NCBI RefSeq assembly: GCF_019308285.1
Contig: NZ_WWEM01000012.1
Location: 1-64,000 of the forward strand
DNA length: 64,000 nt
Reading direction: 5' to 3'
DNA from: Flavobacterium quisquiliarum
Lineage (GTDB): Bacteria; Bacteroidota; Bacteroidia; Flavobacteriales; Flavobacteriaceae
Part shown: positions 8,620-16,274 of the stretch, one piece after another
Position numbering within the stretch: position 1 is the first letter of the stretch
Layout of the letters: each line of letters opens with the position of its first letter
Position numbers and translations under genes: made by a program
Notes under the pieces: generated by a model
What the model saw: the letters and a program-made list of their open reading frames with translations, nothing else
Told to the model about the DNA's origin: nothing
The model's database searches: none

Positions 8620-9483
8620 ATGAGCAGCTCCACTCCGATTTTTGAATCACACCATAAGAAATTAGGCTTTATTTCTTTCAATTCAAATACTTTGGATTCT
8701 GTAAATGGTGAAATTTTCCGGCACTACATCAAAGTCATATTTATACCTGCCGGTTATTCTTTGACAGTTGATTTCAATTTATATCATACTGCCAGTCCCG
8801 CACTTTTTTTTGTAAATACCAATCAGCATCTGGATATTCATACTGCAAATAATGAAAATGCATTTCTGATTCACTACAACAGAGATTTTTATTGCATTCA
8901 GATTCATGATGAAGAAGTGGCCTGTGACGGGCTGTTATTCAACAATATTTTTGAAATACCCAAAGTTGATCTTTCAGAAGAGGAATTAAATGCGGTTTCC
9001 CAACTATTCGGCAATATTAATGATGAGCTGATTTTTCAAGATCTTTCATCAGAGGAAATGATCAGAACTTATTTGAAGCAGATCATTATTCGTGCGACAA
9101 GACAATGGAAAAAACAGAATCTTAAAAACCAGCATTCCAATCTCATAACTGCGGAACAGGATTTTTTTCGCAATTTCAGCCGATTAGTCGACATACATTA
9201 TAAAAAAAAACATAGCGTTGCAGAATATGCTGACCTTTTAAATCTTGCTCCAAAAACAATTTCCAATAAATTTCATAAGCTTAATCTGGAAAATCCTAAT
9301 GAAATGATTAAAAACAGGATTATCCTGGAAGCCAAGAGATTAATGCTCTACAGCGATTTGAGCATAAAAGAAATTGCTTATGAGTTAGGTTATGAAGACC
9401 CCGCCTATTTCAATCGCATCTTTACACAGAAATCAGGCAAAACACCAGCCGTTTTTAGAAAAGAAATTAAAAAACAAACATAA
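8620..9483 (+). CDS. AraC-family transcriptional regulator
   Basis: 287 aa. An N-terminal cupin-like sensor region of about 170 residues is followed by a C-terminal AraC domain with two helix-turn-helix units (HSVAEYADLLNLAPKTISNK and IKEIAYELGYEDPAYFNRIF) and the closing SGKTPAVFRK. It belongs to a different subgroup from the three paralogues at 18268, 32085 and 42697. It is followed by osmC and an esterase on the same strand, which may be its targets. Confidence 0.9.
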   Translation: MSSSTPIFESHHKKLGFISFNSNTLDSVNGEIFRHYIKVIFIPAGYSLTVDFNLYHTASPALFFVNTNQHLDIHTANNENAFLIHYNRDFYCIQIHDEEVACDGLLFNNIFEIPKVDLSEEELNAVSQLFGNINDELIFQDLSSEEMIRTYLKQIIIRATRQWKKQNLKNQHSNLITAEQDFFRNFSRLVDIHYKKKHSVAEYADLLNLAPKTISNKFHKLNLENPNEMIKNRIILEAKRLMLYSDLSIKEIAYELGYEDPAYFNRIFTQKSGKTPAVFRKEIKKQT

Positions 9484-9554
9484 TATCTTTCAAAAAGGAA
9501 AAAAGTACAATTTTTATCGACTTTTTCATCTTTATTTAGACTGTACAGATGGCA

Positions 9555-9562
9555 TACCTTTG
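9555..9562 (+). promoter_or_regulatory. -7 box of the osmC-esterase operon
   Basis: TACCTTTG matches TAnnTTTG and lies 35 bases upstream of the osmC start, giving the pair its own promoter. Confidence 0.65.
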
Positions 9563-9596
9563 TCTCATCAAAATATAACAATCTAAAAGAAAGATT

Positions 9597-10010
9597 ATGA
9601 AACGCAATGCAACTGCCGTTTGGAACGGCTCTATAAAAGAAGGAAGCGGACATCTGACTACTCAAAGTTCCGTTCTAAACCAGACTCAATATTCGTTCAA
9701 CAGCCGTTTTGCCGATGGAATCGGAACTAATCCGGAAGAACTTCTCGCTGCAGCTCACGCCGGATGTTTTACCATGAAATTGAGTTTGGACTTAACCGAG
9801 GCAGGATATTATCCAGAGCATCTGGAAACAAAATCCATCATTACACTTGACAATGGAAAAATCATTCAGTCTAAATTGACGCTGAATGCAAAAGTTCAGG
9901 GAATCTCAGCTGAAGAGTTTGAAAAAATTTCAAAAGAGGCAGAAAAGACCTGTCCTGTAAGTTCAGCATTTAACTTCGAAATTATCTTAGATCTTAACCT
10001 TCAAAATTAA
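9597..10010 (+). CDS. OsmC/Ohr-family peroxiredoxin-like protein
   Basis: 137 aa of the OsmC family, thiol-dependent enzymes that reduce organic hydroperoxides. The two redox cysteines are in place: C57 in LLAAAHAGCFTMKLS and C119 in EKTCPVSSAFN. The N-terminus KRNATAVWNGSIKEGSGHL is typical of OsmC rather than Ohr. The gene is 5 bases from the next gene, an exported esterase, and clearly cotranscribed with it. Confidence 0.93.
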   Translation: MKRNATAVWNGSIKEGSGHLTTQSSVLNQTQYSFNSRFADGIGTNPEELLAAAHAGCFTMKLSLDLTEAGYYPEHLETKSIITLDNGKIIQSKLTLNAKVQGISAEEFEKISKEAEKTCPVSSAFNFEIILDLNLQN

Positions 10011-10015
10011 TTATC

Positions 10016-11059
10016 ATGAAAACTATTTCTTTAAAAATATTCGCTTTAGCATCATTATTAAGTTTTAACTCAATCGCAACAGCTCAATCTCTTCCCGCGT
10101 CTCAAGACCCTAACATTGGAAAACAGACAAGAGAATTTTTACAAGCATTGAACAGCGCTGGCGGCAAACCGCTAGAAACTTTATCTCCCATTGATGCTAG
10201 ACTAGTGCTGGTAGGCGCTCAAAAATCTGTAAACTATGTTTATTCTGATATTGAGGAATCTGAAAAAACCATTACAGAAGATGGACAGACAGTTAAAATT
10301 CATATTATAAAACCAAAGGGCGCAAAAGCCGGTCTGCCAGTATTCATGTTTTTTCACGGTGGCGGCTGGGTTTTGGGAGATTATCCTACCCATAAGAGAT
10401 TAGTGCGCGACTTGGTTGTGAAAAGCGGTGCAGTTGCAGTTTTCCCGGATTACACGCCTTCGCCTGAAGCAAGGTTTCCAATTGCTATCAACCAGTCATA
10501 TGCGGCAACCAAATGGGTATCTGAACATGGAAAAGAAATTGGTGTAGATGGCAGCAGGCTTGCTGTCGCAGGTAATAGTGTCGGTGGAAATATGGCTGCA
10601 GTTGTGGCGTTGATGGCAAAAGATAAAAAAGGTCCTAAGTTAGTGCAGCAGGTGCTTTTATGGCCAGTTACTGATTCAGATTTCACCAGAGCTTCATACA
10701 TTAAATTTGCTCAGGAAAGATTTTTAACTACCCCTTTAATGAAATGGATGTGGGACAATTATCTGCCTAATTCTAAAGATCGAAACAATAAATACGCCTC
10801 TCCCCTACAAGCATCATTAGAAGAGCTTAAAGATCTTCCTCCTGCTTTGGTACAGGTTGCTGAAAATGATATTTTACACGATGAAGGTGTTGCTTACGGC
10901 AGAAAACTGGATGATGCTGGGGTTCCGACTACACTTACAGAATATAAAGGTTTTATCCACGATTACGGCATGCTAAACCCTTTAGCTCATATTCCAGCAG
11001 TTCAGCAATCTGTTTTGGATGCGGCAACTGCTCTAAGAAAAGCGTTATTTGAAAAATAA
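10016..11059 (+). CDS. Exported alpha/beta hydrolase, Aes-like esterase
   Basis: 347 aa with a signal peptide (MKTISLKIFALASLLSFNS, cleavage near ATAQ). It belongs to the hormone-sensitive-lipase-like esterase group: HGGGWVLGD at residues 114-122 gives the oxyanion hole, GNSVGGN the nucleophile S188, ENDILHDEG the acid and FIHDYGM the histidine. It would hydrolyse short-chain or aromatic esters in the periplasm. It is placed with osmC behind an AraC regulator, hinting at detoxification of an ester or peroxide, which is inference. Confidence 0.92.
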   Translation: MKTISLKIFALASLLSFNSIATAQSLPASQDPNIGKQTREFLQALNSAGGKPLETLSPIDARLVLVGAQKSVNYVYSDIEESEKTITEDGQTVKIHIIKPKGAKAGLPVFMFFHGGGWVLGDYPTHKRLVRDLVVKSGAVAVFPDYTPSPEARFPIAINQSYAATKWVSEHGKEIGVDGSRLAVAGNSVGGNMAAVVALMAKDKKGPKLVQQVLLWPVTDSDFTRASYIKFAQERFLTTPLMKWMWDNYLPNSKDRNNKYASPLQASLEELKDLPPALVQVAENDILHDEGVAYGRKLDDAGVPTTLTEYKGFIHDYGMLNPLAHIPAVQQSVLDAATALRKALFEK

Positions 11060-11180
11060 CAGCTTATAAATTACCCTGATTTTTATAAAAAACTTAGTCA
11101 ATTCCCTTTTATTAATTTGGGATTAAACTGGAGTTCACAACCTTTGGGCGACAAGTCCAAGTTCCATTACATTACATCTA

Positions 11181-11220
11181 AAAACTGACGCTTGATAGAA
11201 AAACGAAGCGTCAGTTTTTA
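11181..11220 (+). terminator. Intrinsic terminator of the osmC-esterase operon
   Basis: AAAACTGACGCTT pairs with AAGCGTCAGTTTT across a 12-nt loop and ends in a T run. Confidence 0.85.
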
Positions 11221-11410
11221 TTTTGCACTTTTAAGTTGCATTATAACATAATAAATCTGTGCTATTTACTGTTATTCAATTGATTCGTTAAATTAGTTTA
11301 TTTCTGAATTTTTACTGTAAAATTTAATGAGGACTCATTTAATCAAACAAATTGTAATTTTCTTTTTTTAAGTTTCGAAAATCAAACGAATTAATTTTAA
11401 GACCCCGAAG

Positions 11411-11535
11411 TAATTCATAAAGCCAAAGAAAGACAATTCTACCTTAACTATAACAATCTTTTTAAATCCTTTATAATATTTGTAGAATTGTATGTAAGTT
11501 TAATTCCATAAACCAATTGAGTTTTTATATTTTTT
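11411..11535 (+). repeat. Degenerate repeat-family unit upstream of copy B
   Basis: This segment aligns with 15291-15418 upstream of copy D. It also contains a worn version of the small-RNA body: GCCAAAGAAAGACAAT, then AATCTTTTTAAATCC. CAATTCTAC and GTAGAATTG still form a perfect 9-bp closing stem. It looks like an older tandem copy without a terminator. Confidence 0.5.
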
Positions 11536-11540
11536 TGCAT

Positions 11541-11698
11541 CAATCCCCAACAGGACATCCAAACCAAATTTACAAAGCCAATGGAAGACATACCCTACAT
11601 ATAGTAAGCCAATTTCTTTAAATCATCCAAAAATGATGTAGAAATTTGTCCTGTCCCTCACTTAAGGAGACAACTAGATATTAGTTGTCTCTTTTTTT
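11541..11698 (+). ncRNA. Putative structured small RNA, copy B
   Basis: Same body as copies A and D. Closing stem ACAGGACA (11550-11557) pairs perfectly with TGTCCTGT (11647-11654). The core GCCAATTTCTTTAAATC and an ATCAT/ATGAT hairpin lie inside. The terminator is a different hairpin from A, GAGACAACTA with TAGTTGTCTC (11667-11691), followed by T7, and resembles that of copy F. About 43 nt beyond the terminator are also shared with copy F. It lies between convergent genes. Confidence 0.65.
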
Positions 11699-11699
11699 A

Positions 11700-12071
11700 T
11701 GCCCAAACATATAGATTTTTCAAGCCTTCACAGCCTGATATTTGTGGTTCGAATATTTCACAGGAAATTCTTAGTCTGTTTGAAATAAACAGTCTTAAAG
11801 TGGCGCTATCAGAGATTTAATCGAAGCTGAACGTTGGTTCTAAATCCCGTTAAGGATATAGGTTTTCGTTAATCTCATCTTCAATTACTAGCGGTTTTAA
11901 AATCCGACAACGTTCGGTGTCTTTCCGATAGGGACAGTCTTCCGGAGATTTTTCTCTCCACCGACTATAAAAGAATTAAAATTAATGTTTTGCGGCTTAA
12001 AAATTGTATGTTTTTGCTGCCTCAAGTTGCTACCATGGCGGGAAGCCTCTGTTTGGCATTAATTTATTTTA
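11700..12071. other. Non-coding stretch with no recognisable gene
   Basis: Apart from about 43 nt shared with the downstream flank of copy F, nothing is identifiable. GC content looks higher than in neighbouring intergenic DNA, and a GGAGA/TCTCC mini-hairpin lies near 11955. It may be decayed coding or mobile DNA. Confidence 0.35.
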
Positions 12072-13178
12072 TCACGGTTTTAATAGTTCTTTGATAGCCG
12101 TATCTAATACAGGGTCATTCATGTTTAGCAAATCATTTTGGGTATTTAGAACATGAATGTCAACAGGTGCGCCAATTCCTTCATAACAAATCATTTTGTT
12201 GTCGTAGTATCGCTCATTAGAGAGTGAAATAAGCCACCCATTTGGAAGCGTAAAACCATACATATTTGAGTAAATGCCGCGTGTGTTTGATCCAACAATT
12301 TTTACATTGGGCAGTTCTCTCATTATCGAAGCAAATAAATCTCCTGCGCTTACTGTTTTGTCATTTGTTAGGACTACTACAGGTTTTGTAAATTGAAAAA
12401 CACCTTTAGGCTCAGTGTACCATGTTTCAAGTTGTCCAAAATCTTCATATCCTCCCTTTCTTATTCTTGTTTTTTTATGCATCCCAATTACTTTATTAGT
12501 TGTAAATCTGCCAGCAACTTCATAAGCAAATTCATCATTGCCCCCAATATTATCTCTCACATCTACGATAATTGATTTCAAATCTTTAAAACGTGCAAAA
12601 AGTGTATCTAATAGTTTACCTGCAACCACAGCATCAGGCACATTATCGGAATCTTGATCAACGAAGCATCTGTTAAAACGCAGGTATCCTAAACCGTTTG
12701 AAGTCGAATAAGCAAACAGATGTACATTATTAAATTCAGGACCTGCGTATTGCAATGCTGTAAAATGTTTTTGCGATAAGGAAGAATTTACCATTTGCCA
12801 AAACTTATTACGCAAACTATCCGTTGGGAACTCTTTTACGAACTGCGAAGGTTTCACGGATTTGAATTGTTTTATTCCCGGAACGATAACATTGATATGA
12901 TTGTCGTTAAAAGGAGCCAGCATCTGAGAAAAAACCGTATATAAAGAATCATCAGAAGTATTGGCGTTTATCAGTGGTCTATATTTTTTATAGGTGGCAT
13001 GCCAGTCAATATTCCTTAACTTAAAGAAGGCATAGTTGTCTTCGAAAGTATGCCATAACACTTCAAAGTTTAATTCCGGTTTTGAAATAGCAGTGTCTTT
13101 GGGATAAGAAATTGGATTTTGAGCGTTAGTTATATTTGCGGTGAAAATTAACAAAATCAAATAGCTAAAAATTTTCAT
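12072..13178 (-). CDS. Exported S41-family peptidase
   Basis: 368 aa with a signal peptide ending TNAQ at residue 20. The C-terminal half is an S41 (tail-specific protease-like) domain: LGYLRFNRCF, then SIIVDVRDNIGGNDEFAYEV, then the nucleophile region DKTVSAGDLFAS with S277 as likely catalytic serine. The position where CtpA enzymes carry the general-base lysine reads GSNTRGIYSN, so the lysine is not evident and the mechanism may follow the tricorn-like branch. No PDZ domain is seen. It stands alone on the minus strand between repeat copies B and C. Confidence 0.88.
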   Translation of the reverse strand: MKIFSYLILLIFTANITNAQNPISYPKDTAISKPELNFEVLWHTFEDNYAFFKLRNIDWHATYKKYRPLINANTSDDSLYTVFSQMLAPFNDNHINVIVPGIKQFKSVKPSQFVKEFPTDSLRNKFWQMVNSSLSQKHFTALQYAGPEFNNVHLFAYSTSNGLGYLRFNRCFVDQDSDNVPDAVVAGKLLDTLFARFKDLKSIIVDVRDNIGGNDEFAYEVAGRFTTNKVIGMHKKTRIRKGGYEDFGQLETWYTEPKGVFQFTKPVVVLTNDKTVSAGDLFASIMRELPNVKIVGSNTRGIYSNMYGFTLPNGWLISLSNERYYDNKMICYEGIGAPVDIHVLNTQNDLLNMNDPVLDTAIKELLKP

Positions 13179-13510
13179 ATTTTTTTTAATGATTAAATTT
13201 AAGATGGTGTTGATTCAAATTAGCGATAACGTTCTGGCGCTAAACGAGTTTTGGAATTAAAGATGCGAGATTTTTCCCTTATTCACAAATTTTACAAGTA
13301 CAAAACCAATAAATAAGTTAATTTTAGCCTCAATGGAAACTCTAATATCCTCACCAAATTTTAATCTCAATGATCTTCGATTTAATGCATAATTTTACTA
13401 AAAACCAACTCGTTTTCTTTAACAGTAATAAATTTTATTTTCGAGTTTTTTAAAAAACTATTAAACTTCAACATGTTTAAATATACATGTGTTTTAACAT
13501 TTTTAACTTT

Positions 13511-13686
13511 TAACCTCTACAGGACAACCAAACCGCTTTTGCATAAAAACTTCAAATAATTATCTTACAAATTCACTTGGAAATAGGCCAATTTCTTTAA
13601 ATCATTCATAAAATGGTGTGTAAATTGTTCAGTAAGGGTCACTCAGCCAGATGGCGCCAATTGAAGACAATTGGCGCCATTTTTTC
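13511..13686 (+). ncRNA. Putative structured small RNA, copy C
   Basis: Second body type, shared with copies E and F. A TAACTTTT box (13504-13511) precedes ACCTCTACAGGACAA (13513-13527), which pairs with TTGTTCAGTAAGGGT (13625-13639) over 15 positions with two mismatches and two G-U pairs. The core GCCAATTTCTTTAAATC is exact. The terminator (13651-13686) has the same 11-bp GGCGCCAATTG stem and AAGA loop as copy A. It lies between divergent genes, before the Crp gene. Confidence 0.65.
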
Positions 13687-13823
13687 ATTTACACTAATAA
13701 ATACGGTGGCTTTGAGTCATTTTTGCTTTTATTTTCTTTCTCTAAAATAATAGAAAAATTGCTTCAGCGTGTATATTTAGATGAAAAATAATACAAATAG
13801 TTAATTTATCATTCGATAACTTA

Positions 13824-13838
13824 ACAGGATTCGAACCC
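13824..13838 (-). other. tRNA T-arm-like fragment
   Basis: On the minus strand this reads GGGTTCGAATCCTGT, the consensus T-loop with partial T-stem of a tRNA. The rest of a tRNA cannot be folded around it, so it is a remnant or a coincidence. Confidence 0.3.
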
Positions 13839-13946
13839 CAGAATATTATAGAAATTGACTCTATATAATCTCCAAATTGCTTTCAATTACTATTTAATGA
13901 CAAATAATGAAATCTGATTTCAAAACGTATTTAAGTATATTATTGC

Positions 13947-13954
13947 TATATTTG
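13947..13954 (+). promoter_or_regulatory. -7 box of the crp-ahpD promoter
   Basis: TATATTTG is an exact consensus. A transcript starting near 13961 would begin inside the long open frame that reaches back to 13907, which supports the later start at 14033. Confidence 0.6.
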
Positions 13955-14032
13955 CTTAAGAGCCTGCCAGCGATGCCATTCCGATTAAAAAAGCTGGCCG
14001 AACAGTCAAAACCAATATGTCATTTACTCCAG

Positions 14033-14608
14033 ATGTCCAATATACTCAAAAACCATATAGCCAAATTTGCACAGGTATCAGACAATGACTTTGAGCAAAT
14101 CAAAAAATTCTTCGACATAAAACAAACGTGTAAAAAAGAGAACCTGCTAAAGGAGGGACAGATCTGCCGTCATCATTATTTTGTTTTGGACGGCCTGCTT
14201 AGAAAGTTTTATATTAACGAGAAAGGTACCGAACAAACCACGGAATTTGCCATAGAAACATGGTGGCTTACCGATAACTTTGCCTACGAGAACCAGCTCG
14301 CGACAGAATTTTATATTCAGGCAGTAGAGAAATCAACATTGCTTTACATCACTTTGGAGAAGCAGCAGAAGCTGCTGGAAGAGTTTCCGGTAATGGAGCG
14401 CTATTTCCGTTTTGTCTACCAGAGGGCTTATGCAGCCGCACAGAAACGCATCAAATTTCTTTTCTCGTTCTCTAAGGAAGAGTTTTATTTCCAGGCAGTC
14501 AGAAACCACCCCGAATTCATCCAGCGTGTTCCCCAATACCTCATCGCTTCCTATCTAGGATTCACGCCCGAATACTTGAGCGAAATACGCAAAAGGCTTC
14601 TTTCTTAA
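14033..14608 (+). CDS. Crp/Fnr-family transcriptional regulator
   Basis: 191 aa from the ATG at 14033, where the family N-terminus MSNILKNHIAKFAQVSDNDF begins; the frame is open to 13907 but that extension is not family-like. Residues 20-115 form a cyclic-nucleotide-binding-like barrel (LKEGQICRHHYFVLDGLLRK). The C-terminus has a short helix-turn-helix (QYLIASYLGFTPEYLSEIRK). The 68-base gap to an AhpD-like gene on the same strand suggests that the regulator controls it. Such Crp-CMD pairs are common in Bacteroidota. Confidence 0.88.
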   Translation: MSNILKNHIAKFAQVSDNDFEQIKKFFDIKQTCKKENLLKEGQICRHHYFVLDGLLRKFYINEKGTEQTTEFAIETWWLTDNFAYENQLATEFYIQAVEKSTLLYITLEKQQKLLEEFPVMERYFRFVYQRAYAAAQKRIKFLFSFSKEEFYFQAVRNHPEFIQRVPQYLIASYLGFTPEYLSEIRKRLLS

Positions 14609-14676
14609 ACCAGTTTAAGTTTTTTCCTTTCCCTATTATTGAATTTTGCATTGAACAATTTTAAAAGAATAATACA

Positions 14677-15129
14677 ATGCAAAAACGACTTAACATTAAG
14701 CAGGCCGCTCCGGATGCACTAAAAGCGATGATAGGACTTGAAAGCTACCTTTCAAAAATTTCCATATCCAAGACAGCCAAAGAACTCATAAAGATACGTG
14801 CCTCGCAGATCAACGGCTGTGCCTACTGCATCAACATCCACACTCAGGACGCCGTTAAAAACGGCGAGTCAAACCAGCGCATTTTTCTCTTGAGTGCTTG
14901 GAGAGAAGCTGGGGACATTTTTACAGAAGAGGAAAAAGTGGTGCTCGCGGTAACTGAAGAGATAACATTAATTCATGAGAACGGATTAACGGATGAAACC
15001 TATACAAAGGCCTTACAGTATTTCAGTGAAAGCCAGATAGCAGATATAATAACGGCCGTCATAACAATCAATCTTTGGAACAGGGTTGTTCTCAGTACCC
15101 ATCTCCGAATAGGAGAAAGTCTTGCATAA
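14677..15129 (+). CDS. AhpD-like carboxymuconolactone decarboxylase family protein
   Basis: 150 aa of the CMD/AhpD core family with the redox motif CAYC (C48, C51) followed by INIHTQDA, as in alkylhydroperoxidase D-type proteins that reduce peroxides through a dithiol. There is no signal peptide. Unlike the CMD proteins at 33139 and 38818, which lack this motif, this one is likely a true peroxidase-type enzyme. It is probably cotranscribed with the Crp gene. Confidence 0.93.
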   Translation: MQKRLNIKQAAPDALKAMIGLESYLSKISISKTAKELIKIRASQINGCAYCINIHTQDAVKNGESNQRIFLLSAWREAGDIFTEEEKVVLAVTEEITLIHENGLTDETYTKALQYFSESQIADIITAVITINLWNRVVLSTHLRIGESLA

Positions 15130-15193
15130 CTTGCAAAAAACTAGTTTAATTACGATGCATCCAAAAGTTTAGAATTATAATTAAATTTGAAGA

Positions 15194-15227
15194 CAATAAG
15201 CCCGATTTGTTTCGGGCTTATTGCTTT
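15194..15227 (+). terminator. Intrinsic terminator of the crp-ahpD operon
   Basis: CAATAAGCCCGA pairs with TCGGGCTTATTG and is followed by CTTTT. Confidence 0.75.
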
Positions 15228-15290
15228 TACGAAAAACTCATTTAAAAGCACCAATTAGGATAGAAATGCTCCAGTGGAACAACAATCAAA

Positions 15291-15418
15291 TAATTCATAC
15301 AGCCAAAGAAAGACAATCCTGCCTTAACTTAAACAATCTTTTAAAATCCTGCATAAATTTTGTAAATTTATATATCAGTTTAATGCGATGGATCAATTGA
15401 GTTTTTACAATTTTTGCA
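15291..15418 (+). repeat. Degenerate repeat-family unit upstream of copy D
   Basis: Aligns over its length with 11411-11535. AAATCCTGCATAAATTTTG closely matches the 3' core of copy F. It is an older tandem unit that has lost its closing stem and terminator. Confidence 0.5.
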
Positions 15419-15583
15419 TCAATCCTACTCAGGACATCCGAACCAATTTTTTAACGCCAATGAAAGACAGACATTACATATAGAAAGCCAATCTCTTCAA
15501 ATCATCCAAAAATGATGTTGAAATTTGTCCTGTCCCCGTCACTCTTAAAAAAAAGTTAAAACGAAAGTTTTAGCTTTTTTTTT
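15419..15583 (+). ncRNA. Putative structured small RNA, copy D
   Basis: Body as in A and B. CAGGACA (15430-15436) pairs with TGTCCTG (15526-15532). The core reads GCCAATCTCTTCAAATC, followed by the ATCAT/ATGAT hairpin and a GTCAC box. The terminator is unique: AAAGTTAAAAC, GAAA loop, GTTTTAGCTTT, then T run (15552-15583). It lies between the ahpD-like gene and the sulfatase, both on the plus strand. Confidence 0.65.
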
Positions 15584-15611
15584 GGTCTTTTCTTACCTAT
15601 TTAATCAGTTA

Positions 15612-15656
15612 ATACCTCTAAAAAGAAGCGGTTTGGTTGTCCTGTAGAGTTAACTT
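15612..15656 (-). repeat. Inverted, internally deleted fragment of the small-RNA repeat
   Basis: On the minus strand TTAACTCTACAGGACAACC followed by AAACCGCTTC nearly repeats the 5' end of copy C. A TAGAGGT a few bases later could close a stem with ACTCTA. The core and terminator are missing, so it looks like an internal deletion in opposite orientation. Confidence 0.5.
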
Positions 15657-16274
15657 CACAGAACACAAACCACAGTTAAGCAATTGATAATTTGAAAGTT
15701 AAAACTTTTAATTATCTTCACATTAACAATAATTTAAGTTTATGGATTTCGATGAAGAATTTACTTTACAGATTTACTTAAGATGCCCCACCGGCACGTT
15801 TAGAAAAAGTAAAATTAAGATCAAAGAATTTTCATGTTAATCACCTTGTGAATAACTCCTTTCTCAATTCAGCTTTATAGCTTTTTTCATCACAGATATT
15901 TTTACTTTATTATATCCCTGATAAATTTGTTGCATATTATAATTTGCAACCAATTATTTGTAAGGCTCTTATCCATTTTTGATAATTTTATAAATCATGA
16001 TAAAACTGTTTTATCCAAAACTAAAATTTCAAAAACTAAAATTCCTGACACATTTTACGCAATTGTCAAATTGGAAGTAGAAGACTTAAAAATTTACTGA
16101 TATTATTTTAGCAGTTTTTGACATATTTAAAATCACTCCGCTGTATGGCTATACTAAAATCATCGCAAGTAAAGCAGAAGCTTCATTAACTTTTAAAAAG
16201 CATAAACCTTAGTTGAATTAAAAGATAAACATTAGCGGGCGATAGAATAAGTATTAACAAAAAAAATAGAAATT
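15657..16274. other. Long upstream region of the sulfatase, no gene seen
   Basis: AT-rich, with frequent stops in all frames. A short open plus-strand stretch near 16110-16212 ends in a stop but has no start and matches nothing I know. Sulfatase regulatory signals are likely here but none is recognisable. Confidence 0.35.

Noticed and set aside
14033..14608. Oxygen-sensing Fnr
   Set aside because: The N-terminal cysteine cluster needed for an iron-sulphur centre is absent.
16110..16212. Short plus-strand coding run before the sulfatase
   Set aside because: No start codon, no recognised similarity.
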